DNA from: Paenibacillus xylaniclasticus
GTDB taxonomy: Bacteria; Bacillota; Bacilli; Paenibacillales; Paenibacillaceae
Length of the DNA stretch: 64,000 nucleotides
NCBI RefSeq assembly: GCF_004001065.1
Contig: NZ_BIML01000008.1
Location: 1 to 64,000 of the forward strand
Direction of reading: 5' to 3'
Shown: piece by piece, positions 19,195-28,148 of the stretch
Layout of the letters: the number at the start of each line of letters is the position of its first letter
Numbering within the stretch: position 1 is the stretch's first letter
Notes under the pieces: model-generated
Told to the model about the DNA's origin: nothing
The model's input: the letters and a program-made list of their open reading frames with translations, nothing else
Database searches by the model: none
Position numbers and translations under genes: made by a program

Positions 19195-21024
19195 ATGTAT
19201 CGCAGTCTGGAGCATTGTATTACGGATTTGGAGAAGCATGGTCATCTTGTGCGTATTCGCGAAGAGGTCGATCCGCACCTGGAGATGGCCGCGATTCATT
19301 TGAAAGTGTATGAAGCGGGAGGCCCTGCCTTATTGTTCGAGAATGTGAAAGGCTCGAGGTTTCGCGCGGTATCGAATCTGTTCGGTACGATTGAACGAAG
19401 CAAGTTTATTTTTCGCCAGACTTGGGAGGCGGCGCAGAACGTTATCGCGCTTCGCAACGACCCGATGCAGGCGCTTCGTAATCCTTTCAAGCATGTTGGC
19501 ACAGGTATGGCCGCTTGGAAAGCGCTGCCGGCAAAACGATCTGGCAAAGCGCCGGTGACGGCGCAGGAAATTCAAATTTCAGATTTGCCGCTTATTAAGC
19601 ACTGGCCGATGGATGGAGGAGCATTCGTCACGCTGCCGCAGGTATATTCGGAGGACCCGGCTAAGCCGGGCATTATGAACTCTAATCTCGGCATGTATCG
19701 CGTACAGCTTACCGGTAACGATTATATGACGGATCGGGAGATTGGTCTGCATTACCAAATCCATCGGGGAATCGGCGTCCATCAGGAGAAGGCGGCCCGT
19801 AAGGGCGAGCCATTGAAGGTAAGCATATTCGTAGGCGGTCCACCCGCTCATACGTTGTCAGCGGTCATGCCGCTGCCTGAGGGGTTAAGCGAGATGACCT
19901 TCGCGGGGCTGCTTGCGGGGCGTAGGTTCCGCTATAGCTATATCGACGGCTATTGTATTAGCCACGACGCTGACTTCGTCATTACCGGTGAAATTTATCC
20001 CGGTGAGACGAAGCCGGAAGGACCGTTCGGCGATCATCTAGGTTATTACAGTCTGACACATGAATTTCCTGTAATGAGAGTGCACAAAGTGTATGCGCGG
20101 CAGAACGCGATCTGGCCATTTACGGTCGTCGGTCGTCCTCCGCAGGAGGACACCTCGTTCGGAGAGCTGATCCATGAGCTTACCGGTGATGCGGTGAAGC
20201 AGGAAATTCCGGGCGTTAAAGAAGTGCATGCAGTAGATGCCGCAGGCGTCCACCCACTTCTGTTCGCTATCGGCAGCGAGCGGTATACGCCTTACAGCCC
20301 AGCGAAGCAGCCGATGGAGCTGCTCACGATTGCGAATCGTATTCTCGGAACGGGTCAGCTGAGCTTGGCGAAATATTTGTTTATTACGGCGGAGAATGAG
20401 CGACCGCTCAGCACGCATGATGAGGTCGATTTCTTGACCTATATATTAGAAAGAATCGATCTGCGACGGGATATACATTTCCAGACGAATACGACGATTG
20501 ATACGCTCGATTATTCTGGTACAGGACTTAATAGCGGCAGCAAGGTCGTCTTCGCGGCATATGGAGATCAGAAGCGGGAGCTGTGCAAGGAGGTACCGGA
20601 TGTGCTTACGAGCATCCGCGGCTTCGACAATGCGAGGCTCGTCATGCCGGGCATCGTATCCGTCCAGTCAGCCGCTTTCACCGATTATGCGTCCGCGGAG
20701 CAGCAAATGCGCGGCTTTAGCGAGGCGTTGGCAGCTGCAGGGCCGCTATCTTCCTGCCCGATCATCATCGTATGCGATGACAGCACCTTTGTAAGCGAGA
20801 CATTAAGCAACTTCTTTTGGGCGACGTTCACTAGAAGTAATCCTTCACACGATATTTACGGCGTGAACTCCAGCTATGATTTTAAACATTGGGGCTGCGA
20901 CAATGTCATTATTGATGCGCGCGTCAAGCCACATCAAGCGCCGCCTCTCGTTGCCGATCCGGCTGTCGAGAAGCGGATCGAGCGGCTGTTCGTTAAGGGA
21001 GCTGAGCTTGGCGGGTTGCTATAA
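19195..21024 (+). CDS. UbiD family decarboxylase
   Basis: 609 residues. The family uses prenylated FMN to decarboxylate (or carboxylate) aromatic and unsaturated acids. The central segment GEIYPGETKPEGPFGDHLGYY (about 265-285), which carries the catalytic glutamates and cofactor/metal contacts, is intact, as is the C-terminal half. It is longer than E. coli UbiD (497 residues) and resembles the roughly 610-residue branch often assigned to menaquinone synthesis in other bacteria. No ubiX-type flavin prenyltransferase gene is nearby, so the cofactor must be made by a gene elsewhere. Start: ATG 19195 after GGAG. It appears to be a single gene. Confidence 0.85.
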   Translation: MYRSLEHCITDLEKHGHLVRIREEVDPHLEMAAIHLKVYEAGGPALLFENVKGSRFRAVSNLFGTIERSKFIFRQTWEAAQNVIALRNDPMQALRNPFKHVGTGMAAWKALPAKRSGKAPVTAQEIQISDLPLIKHWPMDGGAFVTLPQVYSEDPAKPGIMNSNLGMYRVQLTGNDYMTDREIGLHYQIHRGIGVHQEKAARKGEPLKVSIFVGGPPAHTLSAVMPLPEGLSEMTFAGLLAGRRFRYSYIDGYCISHDADFVITGEIYPGETKPEGPFGDHLGYYSLTHEFPVMRVHKVYARQNAIWPFTVVGRPPQEDTSFGELIHELTGDAVKQEIPGVKEVHAVDAAGVHPLLFAIGSERYTPYSPAKQPMELLTIANRILGTGQLSLAKYLFITAENERPLSTHDEVDFLTYILERIDLRRDIHFQTNTTIDTLDYSGTGLNSGSKVVFAAYGDQKRELCKEVPDVLTSIRGFDNARLVMPGIVSVQSAAFTDYASAEQQMRGFSEALAAAGPLSSCPIIIVCDDSTFVSETLSNFFWATFTRSNPSHDIYGVNSSYDFKHWGCDNVIIDARVKPHQAPPLVADPAVEKRIERLFVKGAELGGLL

Positions 21025-21186
21025 GGCTGCGGTCGTTTCGTCGCGGCATCGGGGGAGGCGGAGGGACGCTCTGCTGCAAGGAATCCAATCGGGTTATTCG
21101 GAATAATATGTCACAATGACCGCTGCCTGTGAATAGATTACAGGAAATCGCAAAAGCGGTTATTGTCAAAAACAAAATTCCAACGC

Positions 21187-22713
<1,527 letters not shown>

Positions 22714-22742
22714 TTCATTATTATCATTAATATAAAGCGAGC

Positions 22743-22797
22743 AAAGGGATATCCGATACGCAGCTAATGCTGCGGTATCAGATATCCCTTTTTTTTA
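22743..22797 (+). terminator. Terminator after metY
   Basis: A long, nearly perfect hairpin: AAAGGGATATC...GATAC pairs with GTATC...GATATCCCTTT. A run of eight Ts follows. Confidence 0.93.
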
Positions 22798-22806
22798 CTA
22801 GGGGGT

Positions 22807-23568
22807 TCAGTTCAAGTGCAGCGCCGAGAAGCCGATTGACGCGAGTATGATGTGCCCAAGCACGGTCGGGTGAATATCATTTGGTCTGACGAATAGCTTT
22901 TGGTTCTCGCCGAACGCGTTGTATGCATTAGCCAGTGTAACATTGTATGGCGCTAATGCGCTGACCAGTGTAGCAATATTAGGATTGACCACCGTCGTCA
23001 GGAGAGTCGTAAATTGAGTGTGCATCGGATCTGACACTTGTGCAGGATTGTAAATATTGTAGACCGCAATCGGAGCATTCGTATATTTGCGCACTTCAAG
23101 TATGGAGTTCTTAATATTGCTGATCATCGTTGGGAGTACCGTGCCAAGCGCTTGCTGCAGCTTCACCGGATCAACGGTGCCGTCGGCTTCCTTAGCGGCG
23201 CTGAGTGCGCCAAGCAGGTCATTGTTGCCGATATTCATCGTCACGTAGTCAGCTTTCTGCAGTGAAGAAATATATTTCGAGTCTGTCTGTAAAGCGGTTA
23301 GCAGCTCTCCAGAGGTCATTCCTGGAACCCCGAAGTTCGTTACCTTCAGATTAGCGGATCCGCCGAGCAGGTATGGAAAAGCGAGTAAGGATGGCTTGTC
23401 GTTATTAGGGCCCAGATTGTACCCATACGAGATAGAGTCACCAAGCGCGACATAGGACTTCTGGGGTGATGAAGCTTGAGCTTGGACATCGAGTGCAGCA
23501 GCGAAGGAGGAGAAGAAGAAAGCGGTTACAAGTAAAGCTGCGAAAAAGGAGCTGAATAACTTTTTCAT
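22807..23568 (-). CDS. Secreted SGNH/GDSL esterase
   Basis: 253 residues. A cleavable signal peptide (basic MKK start, hydrophobic core, AQA-S near residue 32) directs it out of the cell. The SGNH blocks are all present: ALGDSISYG (nucleophile Ser about 45), FGVPGMTSGE, MNIGNNDLL, and NDIHPTVLGH near the C-terminus with the catalytic Asp and His. The substrate is unknown; lipase, esterase or carbohydrate deacetylase are possible. The start has AGGGGAAATTAAG upstream. It is a single gene, convergent with metY. Confidence 0.9.
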   Translation of the reverse strand: MKKLFSSFFAALLVTAFFFSSFAAALDVQAQASSPQKSYVALGDSISYGYNLGPNNDKPSLLAFPYLLGGSANLKVTNFGVPGMTSGELLTALQTDSKYISSLQKADYVTMNIGNNDLLGALSAAKEADGTVDPVKLQQALGTVLPTMISNIKNSILEVRKYTNAPIAVYNIYNPAQVSDPMHTQFTTLLTTVVNPNIATLVSALAPYNVTLANAYNAFGENQKLFVRPNDIHPTVLGHIILASIGFSALHLN

Positions 23569-23740
23569 CTTAATTTCCCCTATCTATAATAATATTTTTA
23601 CGGCTTTTATTATTAAGCTAGAGGGATAAAAAGTCCGTCGAACATTGTCGCCAAAGGATATTCTTAACAAAAATTTATTTAATAGTAAGTGAAAGCTTGT
23701 CACGTTTATAACTGGCATAGCTGCCTTCACAGGGGTCAAT

Positions 23741-23786
23741 AAAAAAAGATATTCCTCGACCGGTACAAGCCCGGAGGAGGAATATC
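23741..23786 (-). terminator. Terminator after the redoxin gene
   Basis: On the minus strand GATATTCCTC pairs perfectly with GAGGAATATC over a 19-nt loop, followed by seven Ts. It lies about 30 nt downstream of the redoxin stop codon. Confidence 0.9.
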
Positions 23787-23814
23787 CCATCGTATTTCAT
23801 ACGAATCTACAAAC

Positions 23815-24399
23815 CTACAGAACTAAATCGCAAGCCTCGACCGGCATCCAATGCTCGTCTTGGCCGTCCCATTTGACATTACAGCCGATCGGGTTCGTCA
23901 GCGGTACCGTAATCGGTAAGCCGTTCGTATGCTCGGTCAGCGCGTTGTCGAGGTCGTTCACCGTCATTTTGTCAGATTCTCTTGGATTATCAATCCCGCG
24001 TCCCGTATAGACGAGCTTCCGGTCCTGGTCGAAGACATAGAAGTGCGGCGTCCGAAGCGCGCCGTAAGCCTTCGCAATCTCTTGCGACTCATCCCGCAAG
24101 TATGTCCATGGGAAGCGATGCTCATCCATTCTCTCCACCATATGCTCGAACGAATCAAGAGGCTTGGTGCTTACACTGTTACTGTTAATACCAACGAACT
24201 TAACGCCGCGGTCTGCGAACTTGATCGCCGTCTGGCGTGTAATTTCGTCTGAGCCGACAACATAAGGGCAATGATTACATGTAAAAAAGATGACTAGCGT
24301 CTTGGCGTCAGCGAAATCGGCGAGCGTATAAGTACGGCCATCCGTTGCCGGTAGCGAGAAGTCCGGCGCGTGCTGACCAATCTGAAGTGTGAATGACAT
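23815..24399 (-). CDS. Thioredoxin-fold redoxin (AhpC/TSA type)
   Basis: 194 residues. It starts like a peroxiredoxin/redoxin ([22 protein letters not shown]) and has the redox motif [10 protein letters not shown] near residue 40, a CxxC with the CNHCPY context seen in a thioredoxin-like redoxin group. The thioredoxin cis-proline region is [10 protein letters not shown]. There is no signal peptide or membrane helix, so it is cytosolic. ATG 24399 follows AAAGGAGGG; the longer frame up to 24477 has no site. It probably reduces peroxides or disulfides; the partner is unknown. It is a single gene and not part of the A+T-rich redox cluster that begins 1.5 kb away. Confidence 0.82.
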   Translation of the reverse strand: MSFTLQIGQHAPDFSLPATDGRTYTLADFADAKTLVIFFTCNHCPYVVGSDEITRQTAIKFADRGVKFVGINSNSVSTKPLDSFEHMVERMDEHRFPWTYLRDESQEIAKAYGALRTPHFYVFDQDRKLVYTGRGIDNPRESDKMTVNDLDNALTEHTNGLPITVPLTNPIGCNVKWDGQDEHWMPVEACDLVL

Positions 24400-24521
24400 T
24401 TGAATTCCCTCCTTTATCGTAAGTATACGGAGTGAATGAAGTGCAGCACAATGTACGGATTTGATTATTTTCTCCATTTCTCGTCTCGAACGACTTCGTA
24501 ACTGCTATTCGCTTAACAGCA

Positions 24522-25211
24522 TTATTTAATATAGACGCTGCCGAACGGAAGTACCTCGCGAAGAATGCGCTTAATGATGCCGCCGTCTTGAAGCTGAGCT
24601 TCCAGTTCTGCGTCGCGCGAGCCTGTCTGAATAAGAACGGGGCCGCTCCCGCTCAGCTCCCATTGCACATTCATATGCTGGCTGGCTAATTGGTTGCCAT
24701 ACACGGACAACCGGATAGCAGCCGTGCCCGGGTAAGCAACAAGCGCGTCTGCCTCCACGAACAGCGGCTTGTCCGGTTGAAGCTGCAGCGTCATCAGATC
24801 ACCAGCTGTAATGACGCCGAGCGTTCCCGGTCCTGTGAAGCGCATGCGTGTCAGCTCTTTTGTAATCCAGGCATTTTTCAGCTTCTGAACGATCGATTTC
24901 ATTTGGATGCCATCTGTGAAAAACATCACGTTCCGCAGGTCGAATAACAGATTGCTCTTCTCGTCGATCTCGACCGTTTCCAACGAACAGCTAGGCGGCA
25001 GGCCGACGACGAGCTCGGACGGTCCTTGGAACAACGATCGGATCATTTTGCGTTTGCGATACATACCGGCCAAATTCATGATGCGGTCCTCCCGGTGATG
25101 AGGCAGGCCTTGAAAAGCGATGACAGACTTTGGGTGAAGCAGATGCAGCTTGTCCGTTTCTTCAAGCGACACATGCACATGACCAAGCCGTTCGGGTGTA
25201 ACGACCTTCAT
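24522..25211 (-). CDS. AIM24-like protein
   Basis: 229 residues with no membrane segment. The beta-rich sequence with short glycine turns (FTGPGTLGVITAGDLMTLQLQ, PLFVEADALVAYPG) resembles the AIM24/TIGR00266-type fold, a bacterial family of unknown function. Its start overlaps the stop of the coiled-coil membrane protein gene by 4 nt (ATGA), so the two are translationally coupled and probably act together at the membrane. Confidence 0.6.
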   Translation of the reverse strand: MKVVTPERLGHVHVSLEETDKLHLLHPKSVIAFQGLPHHREDRIMNLAGMYRKRKMIRSLFQGPSELVVGLPPSCSLETVEIDEKSNLLFDLRNVMFFTDGIQMKSIVQKLKNAWITKELTRMRFTGPGTLGVITAGDLMTLQLQPDKPLFVEADALVAYPGTAAIRLSVYGNQLASQHMNVQWELSGSGPVLIQTGSRDAELEAQLQDGGIIKRILREVLPFGSVYIK

Positions 25212-25660
25212 CCGTTAATCCCGCCTTCGCGGTACAATTTATGCCGGCGCCACGATACATACCGCCATATCCGAATCGCCAAGAAGTAAGCAGCGAACAA
25301 TCCGGCTAAGATCGCTCCGGCCGTATACACCTTATGCTGAAACGTTTCCTTCTTATGCTCGGCTTGCTCGATCTGTGCTTGCAGCGCAGCATTCTGTTCC
25401 ATTAATTGTTGATTTTGTGCCATCAGTTCCTCTTGCTTCCGGGCTAACTCCTCCGTCGCCTGCTGCGATTGCTCAAGCTGATTCGCTAGCTCTTCATTTG
25501 CTTCTTTATATTTCTGCTCGATTTCATTAATTTTGTCCGGTGCCTCGTAAATATCTTGGACTTTGCTGAAGAAGCTGGCTTGAGCGGACTCCGTTGCAAG
25601 TGTATAAGCGATTATGACCAATAGGCCGATAATTCCTGTCGTGCGTATAAGGGTACGCAT
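25208..25660 (-). CDS. Membrane-anchored coiled-coil protein
   Basis: 150 residues. An N-terminal hydrophobic segment (about 5-28, ending in an ASA-type site) is followed by a long charged coiled coil (about 35-105, with KYKEANEELANQLEQ and repeated Q/E/L heptads). A second membrane helix (about 112-132) precedes a basic tail. The coiled coil probably lies outside the cell if both helices span, or the first may be a cleaved signal. ATG 25660 has AGGAGG 7 nt upstream. It is coupled to the AIM24-like gene. Function unknown. Confidence 0.7.
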   Translation of the reverse strand: MRTLIRTTGIIGLLVIIAYTLATESAQASFFSKVQDIYEAPDKINEIEQKYKEANEELANQLEQSQQATEELARKQEELMAQNQQLMEQNAALQAQIEQAEHKKETFQHKVYTAGAILAGLFAAYFLAIRIWRYVSWRRHKLYREGGING

Positions 25661-25921
25661 AGGACAACCTCCTGTCCTGTTAATGAAATAGGATACTTCT
25701 ATAATACCGCGAAATGGGAGAAAAGTTTCAGCTTTAATATTACCAGGTTGAATAGAATCCAGCTTAATGCAGCAGCTATTTATGAAAATGAGATTTTTTA
25801 CAAAGAACAAAAAAAGGTAAAAAAGTCCCTTTCATTAAGGAGGGATGTTTTGGTATATTTCTCATCAACGGAAAGTTATTGTATAAAAAGTTACAATTTT
25901 CAATTTTTTTGAATACGGGGG

Positions 25922-26395
25922 ATGGAGTGTCTGAAATCAATTCAACCGCATCATAAATATTTGAAAGAAAAAAAACAGTATTTGATCGAGATAGGTGATA
26001 TAATTCCAAATTTTTTGATAGACAGTACTAATCAACTTTATATGTATGATCTAATTAAGCGGAAGCATTTGATGGTAGCGTGCTTAAGTACCGAATGCTC
26101 CTCTTGTGAATCGGCAATGGAAGCAATGCTGGCGTTTTCATCCAAAAACCCTGAGGTTAACCTTGTAGGATTTATTCATACGACGGATGAATTATTTATT
26201 CTATTAGAAGAACACTTCAAGAATCAAATTCCAGTATTTCGTATTTCTAAATCTGTTATGAATGAAAAGTTAAAAGTATATTCATTTCCGTTGGGATTTA
26301 CGTTGAACGAACAAGGTCAAGTGCTACGCACCGAGCCTTGTGGAGCAGAGTTTGTTTTTGAAATGCTGAAGTTACCTCTTAGAAAGCTCATCTAA
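25922..26395 (+). CDS. Redoxin-like protein with CSSC motif
   Basis: 157 residues and the first gene of the A+T-rich peptide cluster. A redoxin-type opening (IGDIIPNFLIDSTNQLYMYDL) is followed by a predicted first strand and CxxC: VACLSTECSSCESAMEAM, with Cys59 and Cys62. A cis-Pro-like segment is SFPLGFTLNEQGQVL. There is no signal peptide or membrane helix, so it is cytosolic as read. ATG 25922 touches a GGGGG run, so the start context is poor and the N-terminus is uncertain. I infer a thiol-disulfide role for the cysteine-rich peptide encoded at the end of the operon. The 25661-25921 gap shows no other gene; I see no clear SigA promoter in it. Confidence 0.68.
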   Translation: MECLKSIQPHHKYLKEKKQYLIEIGDIIPNFLIDSTNQLYMYDLIKRKHLMVACLSTECSSCESAMEAMLAFSSKNPEVNLVGFIHTTDELFILLEEHFKNQIPVFRISKSVMNEKLKVYSFPLGFTLNEQGQVLRTEPCGAEFVFEMLKLPLRKLI

Positions 26396-26411
26396 TATTG
26401 AATGGAGGGTA

Positions 26412-26504
26412 ATGATGGTTAGTCTGAGTGATATATTTAAAAGAGCTAGAGAAGAAAATAGTACAATCCGCGAAATCAAGAATGAATATTCAGGAAACGT
26501 TTAA
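26412..26504 (+). CDS. Small 30-codon ORF overlapping the CGHC thioredoxin gene
   Basis: ATG 26412/26415 sits just after GGAGGG (26404-26409), the only good ribosome binding site here. This frame runs 30 codons with a plausible helical sequence (SLSDIFKRAREENSTIREI) and ends at TAA 26502. The thioredoxin-like frame overlaps it in another phase and has no good site of its own. This is either a coupling leader ORF or the true N-terminus of the thioredoxin-like protein, cut off by a frameshift. Confidence 0.4.
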   Translation: MMVSLSDIFKRAREENSTIREIKNEYSGNV

Positions 26505-26835
26505 TATTCCATTTTCCGATACGGGCAAGAGGACAGTTTATGCTGTAATTTCATTTAGCTGCGGTCATTGCATCGAATTGATTCCATCACTCTCCGAGCT
26601 TAATCGGTTCAATCGATTCAGACTTATTACAGATGGGGATGATAACGACAATCAAAATGTAGCAGTTGAATATAACTATACGTTCCCTATTTATTCATAC
26701 AAACTGCCTTTGGACCGCGTACATATTAATCACACCCCAGCGTGCTTGGTTGTCGATGAAAACGGGGACGTAGAAAGCAATAAATTTACGCCTAGTATTT
26801 CTGACATGATCGCCTTATTACAGGAGATTGGATGA
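26482..26835 (+). CDS. Thioredoxin-like protein with CGHC motif
   Basis: 117 residues from ATG 26482; the frame is open back to a GTG at 26428 (135 residues). It has a thioredoxin-fold core, TVYAVISFSCGHCIELIPSLSEL. CGHC is the dipeptide of protein disulfide isomerases and is associated with oxidising or isomerising activity. The cis-Pro segment is HINHTPACLVVDENGDV, followed by a last helix. There is no export signal. It is the second gene of the cluster, 4 nt before the MauE-like gene. The true start is unresolved (see the overlapping small ORF). A role in forming or proofreading the disulfides of the ten-cysteine peptide is inference from motif and context. Confidence 0.65.
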   Translation: MNIQETFNIPFSDTGKRTVYAVISFSCGHCIELIPSLSELNRFNRFRLITDGDDNDNQNVAVEYNYTFPIYSYKLPLDRVHINHTPACLVVDENGDVESNKFTPSISDMIALLQEIG

Positions 26836-26838
26836 TTT

Positions 26839-27345
26839 ATGCTTATATCCGTCTTTATTAAAGTGCTGATCGGGCTGGTTTTTTCTTTATCTTCATATTC
26901 CAAAATAAAATCTTCGAATGAGATTGAAAATGATTTAAGACTGATCTTGCCGGCACCCTTATTAAAGGTCGGAGTTCTCTTAGTCATTGGCGTGGAAATG
27001 GTAATCGCATCAAGTTATTTGCTGGACTTTTTTTATTATTGGAGGGAAGTCGCTACCATATTCTTGCTGTTGTTTTTCATATTGTTTATTTTCTTTAAGA
27101 AAAGAGTGACAGGAACCGCGGAATGCACATGCTTTGGTCATGGAAATCCATTAAATAAATTTCCTATTTATAGAAACTCTATCCTTATCCTGCTTACTGG
27201 TACTAATCTTGCTATCAATTATAAGGTTACAATCGAAGCCGGAATCCTCTTGTTTTTGTCGGCAGTCGTTACCTTCTTGGCGATGAATATACGCGAAGCG
27301 GTTATCGCGTTTAAGACGGTGAGAAAAATTCATGACCATTTATAG
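26839..27345 (+). CDS. MauE/DoxX-like membrane protein
   Basis: 168 residues with four or five membrane helices. It opens like MauE (IKVLIGLVFSLSSYSKIKSS), and between the central helices has GTAECTCFGHGNPL, the C-x-C-F-G motif of MauE-type proteins. In methylamine users, MauE works with the thioredoxin-like MauD in making the many disulfides of the methylamine dehydrogenase small subunit. Homologues elsewhere are often placed with thioredoxin-like genes. Here it lies between two CxxC proteins and a cysteine-free MauD-like protein, so it probably supplies oxidising power across the membrane. It overlaps the next gene by 14 nt. Confidence 0.72.
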   Translation: MLISVFIKVLIGLVFSLSSYSKIKSSNEIENDLRLILPAPLLKVGVLLVIGVEMVIASSYLLDFFYYWREVATIFLLLFFILFIFFKKRVTGTAECTCFGHGNPLNKFPIYRNSILILLTGTNLAINYKVTIEAGILLFLSAVVTFLAMNIREAVIAFKTVRKIHDHL

Positions 27346-27742
27346 CTATGGGATAGTTGCGTTAGCAGCTTTAATAATCGTAATGATGATACTCAGAATT
27401 TATATATACATTAAAACTAGATCAATGGAACTGGAGTTGTTTCATAAGTTGAATGGCGAAGATCCGTCAGCAGCCTTGCTCATTATAGATTACAAAACGC
27501 CGCTCTTTAAAAAAGTAGATGAGATTTTGTCAGTACATGAAGTACCTTTCTTGAGAATTATATTGATTGCAAAACCGTGGCTTATGAAAGTCAAAACTAA
27601 AGCGTGGAGAAATGAACGGATACATATACTAGATCCTGATCTCGTACAGACTTCAGGATTTATGAGATTGATGTACCGTAGGTTTAACAAACCAATTCAA
27701 ATAACGAGTCACACAATATCCATGTTAGCTAAGGAGCATTAA
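27332..27742 (+). CDS. Cysteine-free MauD-like membrane protein
   Basis: 136 residues. One N-terminal membrane helix (about 5-26) is followed by a short soluble domain. The pattern strand (SAALLIIDY), KTPLFKKVDEIL, strand (FLRIILIA) copies the first half of MauD-type thioredoxins. However, the site where a CxxC is expected reads TPLFKK, and the whole protein has no cysteine. It may be a redox-dead scaffold or chaperone, or an unrelated small fold. It follows the mauE-like gene, the MauE-MauD order known from other clusters. The assignment rests on topology and position only. Confidence 0.4.
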   Translation: MTIYSYGIVALAALIIVMMILRIYIYIKTRSMELELFHKLNGEDPSAALLIIDYKTPLFKKVDEILSVHEVPFLRIILIAKPWLMKVKTKAWRNERIHILDPDLVQTSGFMRLMYRRFNKPIQITSHTISMLAKEH

Positions 27743-27743
27743 T

Positions 27744-28148
27744 GTGAGTATTAAAGCCAGTTTGCTTGTCGCGGAAGAAATAACTTTCGATCCCGAAAAC
27801 AGATGCCATTCTGTAAGAAATGTCCTGAATGGCATTGCAGTGACCATGTTTCCAACAGCGATGATTACGGACATTCTAATAAAATTTATGTTCTCGGACA
27901 TGAATTACAACAATACGGGAAGCATTCATGTATATGCTCCAGACGGTATACTGATCGTTAATAGTCCGATTCTAGAGATAAGGAACTATCGGAGCCAAGT
28001 CGCTGTTCCTGGCATGGAAGCCCGAGTTCAAATGCGGTATGCCGTTACAGAGGAGGGTACCTACTTTTATAAATTGATGGTCGATCAATCAGTTATCGCT
28101 GAGTATCCTTTGTATGTTCATTTAAGAGGTCGGCAAGATGGTTCGTAA
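27744..28148 (+). CDS. Small beta-rich protein, DUF6941-like
   Basis: 134 residues, soluble, with one cysteine. The run of short strands (KASLLVAEEITFDP, GSIHVYAPDGILIVNS, GTYFYKLMVDQSVIAEYPLYVHL) resembles the DUF6941 group, beta-sandwich proteins of unknown function. The start is GTG 27744, 7 nt after AAGGAG; it follows the previous stop directly. It overlaps the ABC exporter gene by 11 nt. Its position between the redox genes and the exporter suggests peptide handling or self-protection, but nothing in the sequence proves it. Confidence 0.5.
   Translation: MSIKASLLVAEEITFDPENRCHSVRNVLNGIAVTMFPTAMITDILIKFMFSDMNYNNTGSIHVYAPDGILIVNSPILEIRNYRSQVAVPGMEARVQMRYAVTEEGTYFYKLMVDQSVIAEYPLYVHLRGRQDGS

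Noticed and set aside
21045-21110. S-box (SAM-I) riboswitch suggested by GAGGCGGAGGGAC upstream of metY
   Set aside because: Only this one block matches. The following CUGGCCC, UGAAACC and GGCAACC blocks are absent, and the element would lie upstream of the best promoter.
25837-25910. A 20-codon frame from a TTG after AAGGAGGG, ahead of the redoxin-like gene
   Set aside because: The ribosome binding site is good, but the frame is short, uses a TTG start, overlaps the region expected to hold the promoter and has no recognisable character.
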